Below, piece by piece: positions 44,467 to 53,675 of a DNA stretch of 64,000 bases (its first letter is position 1; the number at the start of each line of letters is the position of its first letter). The stretch is taken from the NCBI GenBank assembly GCA_035295165.1, contig DATGJN010000089.1:20357-84356 (forward strand). The letters are read 5' to 3'. Position numbers and translations under genes: made by a program. The DNA is from a bacterium (GTDB taxonomy: Bacteria; Sysuimicrobiota; Sysuimicrobiia; Sysuimicrobiales; Segetimicrobiaceae). The notes below the pieces were generated by a model. That model searched no databases. It worked only from the letters and a program-made list of their open reading frames with translations, and was not told the DNA's origin.

Positions 44467-44868
44467 ATGTCGCAGTTCGGGGGGGCGGCTCTCATCCTGG
44501 CGGCGGCGCTGTTTGTCAGCGGGTGCGGGCCGCAGATCGGAGTCGTCGATACGCAGCGGGTCCTCAACGAGAGCGTCAAGGCGCTCGAGTACCAGAAGCA
44601 ACTCAACGACCGCGAGAAGCAGATGGTCGCCGAGCTCGCCGCGCTGAACGGCCAGGTGAGCCCAGCCGAGCTCACGGCGCGCCGGGCCAGCCTGATGACC
44701 GAGTTGACGCAGCTGCGGGGCGATCTCGAGAATCAGCTCAACCAGCAGCTCCACGACGCGGCGGCGCAGGTGGCGCGTCAGGACGGGCTGCGCTTGGTGG
44801 TCGTCAAGAGCTCCTCGTACCTCGGCGGTCGGGACGTGACCCAGCAGGTCATCGACCGGCTCAAGTAG
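44467..44868 (+). CDS. OmpH/Skp-like lipoprotein 3
   Basis: A 133-residue protein with a lipoprotein signal ([13 protein letters not shown], lipobox VSGC) followed by the OmpH core [21 protein letters not shown], a short coiled coil and the terminal [20 protein letters not shown]. It resembles Skp with a shortened arm. ATG at 44467 follows GAGGAGG. It directly precedes lpxD, matching the common bamA-skp-lpxD order of Gram-negative bacteria. Confidence 0.9.
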   Translation: MSQFGGAALILAAALFVSGCGPQIGVVDTQRVLNESVKALEYQKQLNDREKQMVAELAALNGQVSPAELTARRASLMTELTQLRGDLENQLNQQLHDAAAQVARQDGLRLVVVKSSSYLGGRDVTQQVIDRLK

Positions 44869-44879
44869 CGCCCGCCTCC

Positions 44880-45893
44880 ATGCGGCTCGAGGTTCTGGCC
44901 GGGCATGTGGGTGGACGCCTCGACGGCGACCCCGCGGTTGAGGTGACGCGAGTCACGGCCCCGGGCGAGGCAGGGCCGGGGGCCGTTGTGGTGCTGTCCG
45001 ATCCACGCCTCCTCCCCGGGGTCGAGGCTGCGGCGGTGATCCTTCCCGACGACGCGCCCCCCACGCGCCTCCCGGCGATCCGCGTGCGCAACGTCCGGCT
45101 GGCGCTCGCGTTGGCGTTGCGCGCCCTCGCGCCTCGTGCATCGCCCGCGCCGGGGATTCATCCTACGTGCCTGCTGGGGGCGCGGGTCCGGTTGGGGGCG
45201 GATGTGTCGCTGGGCCCCTACGTGGTGGTGGGCGACGACGTCGAGGTCGGCGACCGGGCGGTCGTCGGTGCGCACGTCGTGCTGGAAGACGGCGTGCGCG
45301 TCGGGGCCGACGCCGTCTTGCACCCGCGGGTGACCGTGCGGCACAGCTGCACGCTCGGCGCGAGGGTGGTGCTGCAGGCGGGCGCGGTGATCGGCAGCGA
45401 CGGGTTCGGCTACGCGCAGGACGCGCAGCGCCGCCACGTGCCGATCCCTCAGGTCGGGACGGTCGTCGTCGGAGACGACGTCGAGATCGGCGCCAACTCC
45501 ACGGTGGACCGGGCGACGCTCGGGGTGACGCGGATCGGACGCGGGACCAAGCTCGACAACTACGTGCACATCGGCCACAATGTCGAGATCGGCGAGGACG
45601 TCGCGATGGCGGCGGCGTGTTTCATTGCGGGCAGCGTCCGGATCGGCGACCGGGTGTTGATCGGCGGCATGAGCGGTGTCGCAGATCATCTCACGGTGGG
45701 CGACGACGCGATCATCGTCGGCGACACCGGGGTGACGCGCGACGTTCCGCCGGGTGCCGTCGTGGCGGGGCGGCCGGCTCGGCCGCGCATGGAGCAGCGT
45801 CGGGCCCAGGCCGCCGCTCAACGCGTCCCCGAGCTGCTCCGCGAGATCGCGGAGCTCCGCCGACGCGTCGAGCGCCTCGAGGGGAGATCATAA
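44880..45893 (+). CDS. lpxD: UDP-3-O-acylglucosamine N-acyltransferase
   Basis: Adds the second primary acyl chain of lipid A from acyl-ACP. The 337-residue protein has an N-terminal uridine-binding domain ([20 protein letters not shown] region), a left-handed beta-helix of hexapeptides with the catalytic-His segment [22 protein letters not shown] and [16 protein letters not shown], and a C-terminal helix. ATG at 44880 is 12 nt after the previous stop; no strong Shine-Dalgarno. First gene of an uninterrupted lipid A set. Confidence 0.95.
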   Translation: MRLEVLAGHVGGRLDGDPAVEVTRVTAPGEAGPGAVVVLSDPRLLPGVEAAAVILPDDAPPTRLPAIRVRNVRLALALALRALAPRASPAPGIHPTCLLGARVRLGADVSLGPYVVVGDDVEVGDRAVVGAHVVLEDGVRVGADAVLHPRVTVRHSCTLGARVVLQAGAVIGSDGFGYAQDAQRRHVPIPQVGTVVVGDDVEIGANSTVDRATLGVTRIGRGTKLDNYVHIGHNVEIGEDVAMAAACFIAGSVRIGDRVLIGGMSGVADHLTVGDDAIIVGDTGVTRDVPPGAVVAGRPARPRMEQRRAQAAAQRVPELLREIAELRRRVERLEGRS

Positions 45894-46717
45894 CCGCCGG
45901 GCCGCAGCACACGATCGCCGCCCCGGTGACGCTGTCCGGCGTCGGCCTGCACTCCGGCCGTGCGGTCCAGATGACGGTGCGGCCGGCAGCGGCGGACGCG
46001 GGGGTCGTGTTCGGGCGCACCGACCGCTCGGGCCCGCCGGTGCGGGCGGCGCTCGATGCGGTGACCGACACGCAGGGGTGCGTCGCGCTCGGCGGCGAGG
46101 CGGGCGTCCGAACCGTCGAGCACCTGTTGTCCGCCGCCTGGGCGCTCGGCGTGGACAACCTCGCCGTCGACGTCGACGGCGAGGAGCTCCCGGGGCTCGA
46201 CGGCAGCGCGCTGCCGATCGTCCACGCGCTGCGCGCCGTCGGCGTGCGGGCGCTTCCGTCGCCCCGCCCGGCGATCGCCGTCCGCGCGCCGGTGTGGGTC
46301 CGCGACGGCGACGCGTGGGCGCTCGCGCTGCCTGCGCCGAGGTTCTCGGCGACGTATGTCGTGACGCTCGCGCCTCCCGGTCCGGGCGACCAAGCCGCGA
46401 CGTACGATCCCCTGCGCGATGTCTACGAGGAGACGATCGCGCCAGCGCGAACGTGGGGATACGAGAGAGACGCGGCGGCGATGCGCGAGCGAGGGTTGGC
46501 GCGCGGCGCTTCGTTGGACAACACGCTTGTGATCGGCGGAAGCGGGTTCCTGAACGCGCCCCGGTTCGTCAACGAGGCGGCGCGGCACAAGCTGCTCGAC
46601 CTGCTCGGCGATCTCGCGCTGCTCGGAGGCGATGTGCACGGCGCGGTGATCGCGGTGCGCGGCGGCCATCGGCTGCACGTGGCGCTTGCGCGGGCGATCG
46701 CGGAACAAGGGGGATGA
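45890..46717 (+). CDS. lpxC: UDP-3-O-acyl-N-acetylglucosamine deacetylase
   Basis: The committed zinc deacetylase of lipid A synthesis. About 275 residues, with the opening [19 protein letters not shown], zinc ligands in VEHLLSA and in [16 protein letters not shown] (His and Asp), [10 protein letters not shown], and the C-terminal catalytic His in [11 protein letters not shown]. No ATG, GTG or TTG lies where the family begins. ATA at 45890 overlaps the lpxD stop (ATAA) and has GAGG 7 nt upstream, so it is my best guess; ATC at 45887 is also possible. GTG at 45926 would remove the first strand. Confidence 0.9.
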   Translation: MTAGPQHTIAAPVTLSGVGLHSGRAVQMTVRPAAADAGVVFGRTDRSGPPVRAALDAVTDTQGCVALGGEAGVRTVEHLLSAAWALGVDNLAVDVDGEELPGLDGSALPIVHALRAVGVRALPSPRPAIAVRAPVWVRDGDAWALALPAPRFSATYVVTLAPPGPGDQAATYDPLRDVYEETIAPARTWGYERDAAAMRERGLARGASLDNTLVIGGSGFLNAPRFVNEAARHKLLDLLGDLALLGGDVHGAVIAVRGGHRLHVALARAIAEQGG

Positions 46718-47238
46718 GGGTGGACGCAGGCAGGCCCGGTCCGATGGACGTAGCGCAGATCATGGCGCGGCTGCCTCAACGCTATCCGCTCCTCCTGGTG
46801 GATCGGATTTTGGAGTTGGAGCCCGGTAAGCGGATCGTCGGCCTCAAGAACGTATCGATCAACGAGCCGTTCTTCGTCGGCCATTTCCCCGGCTATCCGG
46901 TGATGCCCGGCGTGCTGATCGTGGAGGCGATGGCCCAGGTCGGCGGGGTGCTGGTATCGTTCTTACCGGGCGCCGCGGGCCGGCTCGCCTACTTCGCCAG
47001 CATCGACCGTGTCCGTTTCCGCCGGCCGGTGCGGCCGGGGGACCAGCTGATCACCGAAGCGATCTTGATGAAGACGCGCGGCCGGTTTGGCAAGGTGCAG
47101 GTGGCGTCGCGCGTGGACGGCGTCGTCGTCGCCGAAGGGTCGATGACGTACTCGATTGGGGGCACGGAGGAAGGAGCCCTGCGTATGGTCGGGGGGAAGC
47201 TCCTGAGCCGCGAGGAGGCGGCCAGTGAGCGCGGCTAA
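46714..47238 (+). CDS. fabZ: 3-hydroxyacyl-[ACP] dehydratase FabZ
   Basis: Dehydrates 3-hydroxyacyl-ACP in fatty acid synthesis; it competes with LpxA/LpxD for the same 3-hydroxyacyl-ACP, so its place between lpxC and lpxA is meaningful. The 174-residue hotdog protein has RLPQRYPLLLVDRI, the catalytic His/Glu in FVGHFPGYPVMPGVLIVEAMAQ, and KNVSINEPFF. ATG at 46714 overlaps the lpxC stop; ATG 46744 is an alternative. The tail (~25 residues) is longer than usual and overlaps lpxA by 14 nt. Confidence 0.95.
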   Translation: MRVDAGRPGPMDVAQIMARLPQRYPLLLVDRILELEPGKRIVGLKNVSINEPFFVGHFPGYPVMPGVLIVEAMAQVGGVLVSFLPGAAGRLAYFASIDRVRFRRPVRPGDQLITEAILMKTRGRFGKVQVASRVDGVVVAEGSMTYSIGGTEEGALRMVGGKLLSREEAASERG

Positions 47239-48043
47239 ACCGTCGTCGCGCGCCCCGTCCGGTGTCGACATCCATCCGACGGCGGTGGTGGACCCCGACG
47301 CCGAGCTCGGCGCCCGCGTGCGCATCGGCCCGTATTCGGTGATCGGGCGGCGGGTGCGGATCGGCGACGAAACATCGATCGGCCCGCACGTCACGATCGA
47401 GCCGCATACCGAGCTGGGGCGCGAGTGTCGGGTGTCGGCATGTGCGGTGTTGGGCGGGCCGCCCCAGGACCGCCACTTTTCCGGAGAGCCGACCGTCTTG
47501 CGAATCGGCGACCGCGTCATCCTTCGCGAATACGTGTCGCTCAGCCGGGCGACGGGGGACGGCACCGAGTCCGTGGTCGGGGACGACACCGAGATCCTCG
47601 CATATTCCCACGCCGGGCACAACTGCCGGATCGGACGCGGCGTGCTCATCACGAACGGATGCCAGATCGCCGGGCACGTCGTCATCGAGGACCGGGCCGT
47701 GCTCGGCGGCATGGTCGGGGTGATCCAGTTCGTCCACATCGGCACGATGGCGATGATCGGCGGGTTGAGCCGGGTCGTCCAGGACGTGCTGCCGTACATG
47801 CTGGTCAACGGCAACCCGATCCGCACCGTCGCGGTCAACCGCGTCGGTCTCCAGCGGGCCAACGTGCCGCGGGACGTTCAGGAGAAACTGCGGCGTGCGC
47901 ACCGGCTCCTCGTGCGGTCCGGCCTCGATGTCTCCCACGCGGTTGAGCGGATCGAGACCGAGATCGAACCGTGCGCTGAGATCACGCACCTGCTCGAGTT
48001 CATTCGCGCGGGCCGCAAGCGGGGAGTGGGGTTTCCGCGATGA
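47225..48043 (+). CDS. lpxA: Acyl-[ACP]-UDP-N-acetylglucosamine O-acyltransferase
   Basis: First step of lipid A synthesis, acylating UDP-GlcNAc at O-3. The 272-residue left-handed beta-helix begins VDIHPTAVVDPDAELG and includes LGGPPQDRHFSGE, REYVSLSRAT, the catalytic His in AYSHAGHNCRIG, and VNRVGLQRANVP before the C-terminal helical domain. The usual catalytic context is Y-x-H-I-A-H; here it is Y-S-H-A-G-H, a conservative change. GTG start at 47225 within the fabZ end. Confidence 0.95.
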   Translation: MSAAKPSSRAPSGVDIHPTAVVDPDAELGARVRIGPYSVIGRRVRIGDETSIGPHVTIEPHTELGRECRVSACAVLGGPPQDRHFSGEPTVLRIGDRVILREYVSLSRATGDGTESVVGDDTEILAYSHAGHNCRIGRGVLITNGCQIAGHVVIEDRAVLGGMVGVIQFVHIGTMAMIGGLSRVVQDVLPYMLVNGNPIRTVAVNRVGLQRANVPRDVQEKLRRAHRLLVRSGLDVSHAVERIETEIEPCAEITHLLEFIRAGRKRGVGFPR

Positions 48044-48894
48044 GCGTCGGTCGCGCTCCGGACGCCGGCGGGGCCGACGTGCCGCCGGTCGGGCTGATCG
48101 CCGCCGCGGGGGCGCTCCCGGTGGAGATCGCCAGGGGTGCGAAGCGGCTCGGCCGCGAGGTGATCTGCGTCAACGTGCTCGACGGCGATCCGGCTCTTGA
48201 GGGGCTTGCGGAGGCGTACTATGCGATTTCGTTGGGCGAGCTCGGCGGCCTCATCGGCGCCCTGCGCCGCCACGGCGTGCGCGAGGTGTTGCTCGCCGGC
48301 AAAGTGGACAAGCTGGCGGCGATGCGCAGCGTGCGTCTGGATGCACAGGGGGCCCAGGTCGCCCTCCGGTTTGCGGATCTCCGCGACGCCAGCATCCTGA
48401 GCGTGTTCGTCGGGGTGCTCGAGGAAGCCGGCTTCGAGGTGGCGAGCCAGACGCGGTACGTCGGCCACCTCATCCCCGAGGCCGGCGTGCTCGGCCGCCG
48501 CGCGCCGACTTCCGAGGAGGCGCGGGACATCGCGCTCGGAGTGCGCGTGGCCCGGGGCGTCGCGGGATTGGACGTCGGGCAGGCCGTCGCGGTCCGCCGC
48601 GGCGTGGTGGTGGCGGTTGAAGCCGCGGAGGGTACCGACGCGATGATCCAGCGCGCCGGCGCCCTCGCCCGGGGTGTGTCGATCGTCAAGGTGAGCCGTC
48701 CCAACCAGGATCCCCGCTACGACCTTCCCGTCGTGGGGCCGCAGACGATCGCGGCGCTCGCGGGCGCCGCGGGCGCCGCGCTGGCGGTCGAGGCCGCCCG
48801 GACGATCCTGCTCGACCGGGAGCGGCTGGTGGCGGCAGCCGATGCCGCCGGGATCGCGGTTGCGTCGGTCGATGTTGCCCCGGGTATGGGCTGA
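48040..48894 (+). CDS. lpxI: UDP-2,3-diacylglucosamine pyrophosphatase LpxI
   Basis: Hydrolyses UDP-2,3-diacylglucosamine to lipid X. The 284-residue protein is of the DUF1009/LpxI family, unrelated to LpxH: VGLIAAAGALPVEIARGAK, HGVREVLLAGKVDK, TRYVGHLIPEAGVLGRRAP, AVEAAEGTDAMIQRAG and VVKVSRPNQDPRYDLPVVGPQTI-type C-terminal motifs. Its use in place of LpxH is common in alphaproteobacteria, cyanobacteria relatives and others. ATG overlaps the lpxA stop by 4 nt. Confidence 0.95.
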   Translation: MSVGRAPDAGGADVPPVGLIAAAGALPVEIARGAKRLGREVICVNVLDGDPALEGLAEAYYAISLGELGGLIGALRRHGVREVLLAGKVDKLAAMRSVRLDAQGAQVALRFADLRDASILSVFVGVLEEAGFEVASQTRYVGHLIPEAGVLGRRAPTSEEARDIALGVRVARGVAGLDVGQAVAVRRGVVVAVEAAEGTDAMIQRAGALARGVSIVKVSRPNQDPRYDLPVVGPQTIAALAGAAGAALAVEAARTILLDRERLVAAADAAGIAVASVDVAPGMG

Positions 48895-48900
48895 CCCCGC

Positions 48901-50079
48901 GTGCCGGTCGCGACATCATCCGCCGCACGCGTTGTCGTTATCGCCGGGGAGGTCTCGGGGGATCACCAGGGGCGCGGGCTGATCGCCGCGCTCCGCCGTG
49001 CGCGTCCGGATCTCTCCGTGTCGGCGGTCGGCGGTCCGGAGATGGCGGCCGCGGGGGCGGACGTGCTGGTGGACAGCACGCGCTGGGGGGTGATCGGCTA
49101 CGCCGAAGCGTACGTGCGGCTGCCCGTGTTTGCCGCCCGGTTCTGGCGCATCGTTCGGCTGGTTGAGCGCGTGCGCCCGGATCTGCTGCTGCTGATCGAT
49201 TTCCCCGGGATGAACCGGGAGGTCGTGGCGCGGTTCTCCGGGCGGCTGCCGATCGCCTATTTCTTTCCTCCGCAGACGTACGGCCGGCGCGGGACGTCCG
49301 CCATCCGCATGGCGCGGGCCGCGGTGCGCCTGCTGGCCGTGTTTCCGTTCGAGGCCGAGGCGTACCGCCGCGCCGGGGCCGACGTCGTGTACGTGGGACA
49401 TCCTGCGGTGGACGCGGCGGACCGGGCATCGGCGAGGCGGGAGGCGGTGCGCGCCGAGTGGGGCGCTGGGGGCGCGACGGTGCTCGGGTTGCTGCCGGGG
49501 AGTCGAGCGCAGGAGGTGCGCAGCCTGCTGGCGCCGATGCTCGACGCGGCGCGCGAGCTCGGCCGGAGGCGGCCGGTCCGGTGCGTGTTGCCGCTCGCCG
49601 CTCCCTTTCTGCACTCTGAGGTCGCGTCGGCGATCGCGCGCTCCGGCGTCGACGTCCGGGTGGTCGACGGCCGCGCCCTCGACGTCATGGCCGCGGCGGA
49701 CGCCATCGTCGTGGCCTCGGGCACCGCGCCGGTGGAGGCGGCATGCGTGGGCGTGCCGATGGTGGTGGTGTACCGTGTCTCGGCGATCACGGAGTGGATC
49801 GCGCGACGGTTTGTCCTGACGCCGGAGGTCGGCTCGGCGGGATTCTCGACCCCGAGCATCGTGCTGGGGCGTCCGGTCGTTCCGGAACTGCTGCAGCGGG
49901 CGGTCACCGGCCCGCGGATTTACGATGAGCTCTCGCGGCTCTTCGATGGCGGCGCCGAGCGCCAGCGTGTCGACCTCGCGGCGGTACGCGAGCGCCTCGG
50001 GCCGGCCGGTGTGTTGAACCGCGTCGCGGCCGAGGTTCTCGGCATGCTGGACAGGCGGGCGGAGGCCACGATACGATAG
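48901..50079 (+). CDS. lpxB: Lipid-A-disaccharide synthase
   Basis: Glycosyltransferase (GT19) joining lipid X and UDP-diacylglucosamine. The 392-residue protein shows VIAGEVSGDHQGRGLIAALR, GVIGYAEAYVRLP, LLLIDFPGMNREV, FFPPQTYGRRG, LLPGSRAQEVRSLL and the UDP-binding VASGTAPVEAACVGVPMVV. GTG start at 48901, 6 nt after lpxI. The set lpxD to lpxB makes tetra-acylated disaccharide phosphate; lpxK, kdtA and the late acyltransferases are not in this window. Confidence 0.96.
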   Translation: MPVATSSAARVVVIAGEVSGDHQGRGLIAALRRARPDLSVSAVGGPEMAAAGADVLVDSTRWGVIGYAEAYVRLPVFAARFWRIVRLVERVRPDLLLLIDFPGMNREVVARFSGRLPIAYFFPPQTYGRRGTSAIRMARAAVRLLAVFPFEAEAYRRAGADVVYVGHPAVDAADRASARREAVRAEWGAGGATVLGLLPGSRAQEVRSLLAPMLDAARELGRRRPVRCVLPLAAPFLHSEVASAIARSGVDVRVVDGRALDVMAAADAIVVASGTAPVEAACVGVPMVVVYRVSAITEWIARRFVLTPEVGSAGFSTPSIVLGRPVVPELLQRAVTGPRIYDELSRLFDGGAERQRVDLAAVRERLGPAGVLNRVAAEVLGMLDRRAEATIR

Positions 50080-50222
50080 AGTGAGTGCGCGAGGGGCGCC
50101 GCATGCTGCGGCGCGGCGGTGCGCGCGGGAATCCGTGGATATCTATATCAGGCGGCGCGGGGACCGATGGAGCGTTTCTACGGATCGATGACGTACCGGG
50201 AGCGTCGGCAAACGAGCACGCG

Positions 50223-50897
50223 ATGTCGAGTACCACGAGATCCGCGGTGTTGATGGCACGCCGGGTCATGCTGTGGGCGATTCCGATCGTCCTCGTTGCC
50301 GCGCTGGCCTGGAGTCTCATGCCGCGGGGAGGCCCGCAGCCGAACACCGCGCCGCGGCCACCCGCCGCCGCGACACCGCCGCAACAGGGCGGCACCGCAC
50401 AGACGCCGGTATCGTCCGGCGCACAAGCCCCGGCCGCGGCCGATTCGCGCGCCGCGCAGGCCGGGAAGGGGATTCCGAACGGCGAGATGCGGTCGGGTCA
50501 TCTCGTGGACACCGACGCCTCGGGCCGTCGGCGATGGCAAATCACCGCCGACGACATCGCGCTGGCGGAGGGCGGACAGGTGATGCATCTGCGAAACGTG
50601 CACGCGGTGTTCTACGACCCGAACGGATCCGCGATGACCGTGAGCGGCGCCCGGGGAGTGTACGACACCCGCACCAAGGAGGTGCGGATGACCGGGGACG
50701 TCCACGGCGTCAGCGCGAACGGCCGGCAGATCTTCGCCGACGAGCTCAACTATGCTCCCGGGACGGAGCAGGTCACCGGGACCGGCAACATCCGCGTGGT
50801 CGAGGAGCGCGTCATCATGTACTCGGACCGAATGGTCTCCGACACACGGCTCGGGCAGACGCAGTTCTTCGGCCACGTGCACATGACGGTGCGGTGA
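50223..50897 (+). CDS. lptC: LptC-like LPS export periplasmic protein
   Basis: A 224-residue single-pass protein: membrane helix (MLWAIPIVLVAALAWSLMP), a Pro/Ala/Gln-rich spacer, and a beta-jellyroll with RRWQITADDIALAEGGQVMHLRNVHAVFY, MTVSGARGVYDTRTKEVRMTGDVHGVSANG and EERVIMYSDRMVSD. This is the LptC/LptA (OstA-like) fold; the anchor and place before lptA suggest LptC. The frame is open from 50085; ATG at 50223 or 50253 both precede the helix, and neither has a strong Shine-Dalgarno. Confidence 0.85.
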   Translation: MSSTTRSAVLMARRVMLWAIPIVLVAALAWSLMPRGGPQPNTAPRPPAAATPPQQGGTAQTPVSSGAQAPAAADSRAAQAGKGIPNGEMRSGHLVDTDASGRRRWQITADDIALAEGGQVMHLRNVHAVFYDPNGSAMTVSGARGVYDTRTKEVRMTGDVHGVSANGRQIFADELNYAPGTEQVTGTGNIRVVEERVIMYSDRMVSDTRLGQTQFFGHVHMTVR

Positions 50898-51841
50898 GGC
50901 TGTTGTTCCGACGGGGAACCAGACCATCGTGCGGGCGCGCCCGGGCCAGCCGGCGCGCGGTCGCCGCGCTTGGGACCGCGCTGGCGGTTCAGCTCGCGCT
51001 GCTCGGTACCGGTTCGGCGTGGGGGCAGACGCCGAGCGCCCCCACCCAGGGCCCCGGAGCCCCGGCGTCGCCGCCCGTGCCGGTCGAGGTGACCGGCGCC
51101 ACCCAGATCGACTACGATGCGAAGACCGAGGAGTACACGTTCCGCGGGCCCCGGGTCGTCGTGACCCGAGGCGAACAACGGCTGGTCGCCCCCGTGATCT
51201 TCTATCGCGCATCGACGCGGCGCGCCGAGCTTCCTGAACGGGGCACGGTGTCGACGCCGACCGAAGAGCTCACTGCGGACCACATCGTAGCCGAACTCGG
51301 CGCCCGCCATCTCCTCGCCGAGGGCCAGGCGGCAGGACGCTTTCTCGACCAGGGCGTATGGGCGTCGATGACCGCCGACCGCGTGGAAGTCTGGGACCAG
51401 GCCGATCGGCGCGACGTCGTGGCGAACGGCCACGTCGTGGCGACCCGTGGCGACCAGGAGCTTCGAGGTGACCGGGTCACCTACGATCGCGTCGCGCAGC
51501 ACGCGACGGTCGACGGTGACGCGGTGGCCACGCGCGGAGGCGATCGGTTGCAGGCGGACCAGGTCGTTGCCGACCTGGCGACGCGGGACGCGGTCGCGAC
51601 AGGGCACGTCACGCTCGACCGGGCCGCCGAGGCGATGCACGGGACGGCGGACCGGGCCACATACACGGGCCGGACCGACACGACCGTGCTCACCGGGCAC
51701 GCCATGCTCACGCGCAATCGCGACGTCGTGACCGCGGACACGATCACGGTCAACATGGCGCAGCACCACGCCACCGCGGACGGGCAGTCCAAGGTCGTCG
51801 CCTATCCGCAGCAGGGCGGCGACCAGGGGACCTCGCCGTGA
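50894..51841 (+). CDS. lptA: LptA/OstA-like LPS transport protein
   Basis: A 315-residue exported protein of the LptA/OstA fold, longer than E. coli LptA (185) because it carries additional OstA-type repeats: ATQIDYDAKTEEYTFRGPRVVVTRG, LTADHIVAELGARHLLAEGQ, RGDRVTYDRVAQHATVDGDA, LQADQVVADLATRDAVATGH and VVTADTITVNMAQHHATADG. It may form a longer bridge section on its own. Signal peptide ends near GTGSAWGQ. GTG overlaps the lptC stop (GTGA) and the next gene overlaps by 4 nt. Confidence 0.88.
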   Translation: MRLLFRRGTRPSCGRARASRRAVAALGTALAVQLALLGTGSAWGQTPSAPTQGPGAPASPPVPVEVTGATQIDYDAKTEEYTFRGPRVVVTRGEQRLVAPVIFYRASTRRAELPERGTVSTPTEELTADHIVAELGARHLLAEGQAAGRFLDQGVWASMTADRVEVWDQADRRDVVANGHVVATRGDQELRGDRVTYDRVAQHATVDGDAVATRGGDRLQADQVVADLATRDAVATGHVTLDRAAEAMHGTADRATYTGRTDTTVLTGHAMLTRNRDVVTADTITVNMAQHHATADGQSKVVAYPQQGGDQGTSP

Positions 51842-52593
51842 GCCCCGTGATCGCGCTGGAACGCTCGCGGGGGATGCTCCGAGCCGACGGGCTCGCCAAG
51901 CGCTATGGGGAGCGCACGGTCGTCGACGACGTGTCGCTGTCCGTGCGACCGCGCGAGATCGTCGGCCTGCTCGGCCCGAACGGGGCGGGAAAGACGACGA
52001 CGTTCTACATGATGGTCGGGCTGGTACGGCCGGACGCGGGTGAGGTATGGATCGGCAGCCACAACGTGACCGGCGAACCCGTGGACATCCGCGTGCGGTC
52101 CGGGCTCGGCTATCTCGCCCAGGAGCCGTCGATCTTCCGGCGCCTGACCGTCGAGGAAAACATCCTGCTGGTGCTGGAGCAGCGGTCGGAGCTCACCCCG
52201 GACGCCCGCTCGGAGCAGGCGGCCGAGCTGCTCGAGGAGTTCGGGCTGACGCACGTGCGCGCGCAACGGGCCTGGACACTCTCCGGCGGCGAGCGTCGGC
52301 GCGTCGAGATCGCGCGGGCCCTCGCGCTCGATCCCGCGTTCCTGCTGTTGGATGAGCCGTTTACCGGAATCGACCCGCGGGCGGTGCAGGAGCTTCAGGA
52401 GACCGTCCGGTATCTGCGGGAGCGGGGGTTGGGCGTGATCATCACCGACCACAACGTACGGGACACCCTCGCGATCACGGACCGGGCCGAGATCATCCAC
52501 GGCGGCCGCATCCTGTTCACCGGGCAGCCCGAGGAGGTGCTCGAGAGTTCGGAGGCACGGCGGTTGTATCTCGGCGAGGGGTTTCGGCTGTGA
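51838..52593 (+). CDS. lptB: LPS export ABC transporter ATPase
   Basis: Powers LPS extraction from the inner membrane. The 251-residue ATPase has Walker A GPNGAGKTTTFYMMVG, Q-loop LGYLAQEPSIFRRLTVEENI, signature LSGGERRRVEIARAL, Walker B LLLDEPFTGIDP and the H-loop IITDHNVRDTL, all typical LptB. GTG start overlaps lptA by 4 nt, and the next permease overlaps by 4 nt. Confidence 0.97.
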   Translation: MSPVIALERSRGMLRADGLAKRYGERTVVDDVSLSVRPREIVGLLGPNGAGKTTTFYMMVGLVRPDAGEVWIGSHNVTGEPVDIRVRSGLGYLAQEPSIFRRLTVEENILLVLEQRSELTPDARSEQAAELLEEFGLTHVRAQRAWTLSGGERRRVEIARALALDPAFLLLDEPFTGIDPRAVQELQETVRYLRERGLGVIITDHNVRDTLAITDRAEIIHGGRILFTGQPEEVLESSEARRLYLGEGFRL

Positions 52594-53675
52594 CGTTCAC
52601 CCTGCTGGATCGCCTGCTCTGGTCCGAGATCGGGTCCTCGTTCGGATTCAGCCTCGGCCTGTTCAGCGTGCTGCTCGTGATGAATCACCTCTTCTATCTG
52701 GCGCGCCTGGTGATCGGACAGGGGATCGCCGTGCAGACCGCGCTCATCCTGATGGTCTACAAGATCCCCTACTTCGTGGCGTTCAGCGTGCCGATGGGCG
52801 TCCTGCTCGCGACGGTGCTTGGCATCGGCCGGCTGACCGATCACAACGAGATCGCCGCGCTGCGCGTCGCGGGGATCAGGTTGTACCGGATCGCGGTGCC
52901 GGTCGTGCTCGCCGGCGCGCTCGCGACTGTCGGCGCGCTGATCTTCTCAGAAGGCGTGGTCAGCCTCAGCGACGACCAGTACCGGGTCGTCTTCAACGAG
53001 GTGATGTCGCACGGCCCCGACCTCCGGCCCGTGGAAAACGTATTCTTCCAGGCCCCCACCACCGGCGGGAACGCGCTGTACAGCGCGCATCAGTACGATC
53101 CTCGAACGCGCACCTTGCTCGGCGTGACGGTCGTCTATCTCAACGCCGGCCAGCCGCTCGAGATCATCGAGGCGCAGAACGCCACCTACCGCCGCGGGGT
53201 GGAGTGGACGTTCCACCGCGGAAGCGTGTACGCGTTTCAAAACGGCAGCGTGGTGACCACGGCGTTCGACACGCTCGCGGTCACCGTGCCGCGTTCCCCT
53301 CAGGAGTTTACGGTCGCGCCGCAGCAGCCCTCGGACATGAGCATGCGCGAGCTCGCCCGGCAGGTCGTGACGCTGCACCGCGAGGGCGCTGACGCGCGCG
53401 CGTTCGTGGGCGAGCTCAACTCGCGGTTCGCGACCGCGGCCAGCTGCATCGTCTTCGCCCTCGTCGCGCTACCGCTGAGCCTGCGTCCCCACCGGTCGGG
53501 ACCGAGCATGGGCCTCGGGCTCAGTATCCTCGTGCTGATGGCGTACTACGTGATCGCGATCCCGGCCCAGCTCGCGTCGGATGGGCGACTCCTGTCCCCC
53601 GTGCTCGCGGCCTGGCTCCCCGACGCCGTCGTCTGCGCCGGCGGGGCGATCCTGCTGGCGCGGGCGGCCAGGTGA
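52590..53675 (+). CDS. LptF/LptG-family LPS export permease
   Basis: A 361-residue YjgP/YjgQ family protein: membrane helices at both ends with a periplasmic beta-jellyroll between (FNEVMSHGPDLRPVENVFFQ through PQEFTVAPQQPSDM). It starts with FTLLDRLLWSEIGSSFGFSLGLF. LptB2FG needs two different permeases; only one is seen in this window, so either the second is elsewhere or this one forms a homodimer. GTG at 52590 overlaps lptB. Confidence 0.93.
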   Translation: MTFTLLDRLLWSEIGSSFGFSLGLFSVLLVMNHLFYLARLVIGQGIAVQTALILMVYKIPYFVAFSVPMGVLLATVLGIGRLTDHNEIAALRVAGIRLYRIAVPVVLAGALATVGALIFSEGVVSLSDDQYRVVFNEVMSHGPDLRPVENVFFQAPTTGGNALYSAHQYDPRTRTLLGVTVVYLNAGQPLEIIEAQNATYRRGVEWTFHRGSVYAFQNGSVVTTAFDTLAVTVPRSPQEFTVAPQQPSDMSMRELARQVVTLHREGADARAFVGELNSRFATAASCIVFALVALPLSLRPHRSGPSMGLGLSILVLMAYYVIAIPAQLASDGRLLSPVLAAWLPDAVVCAGGAILLARAAR

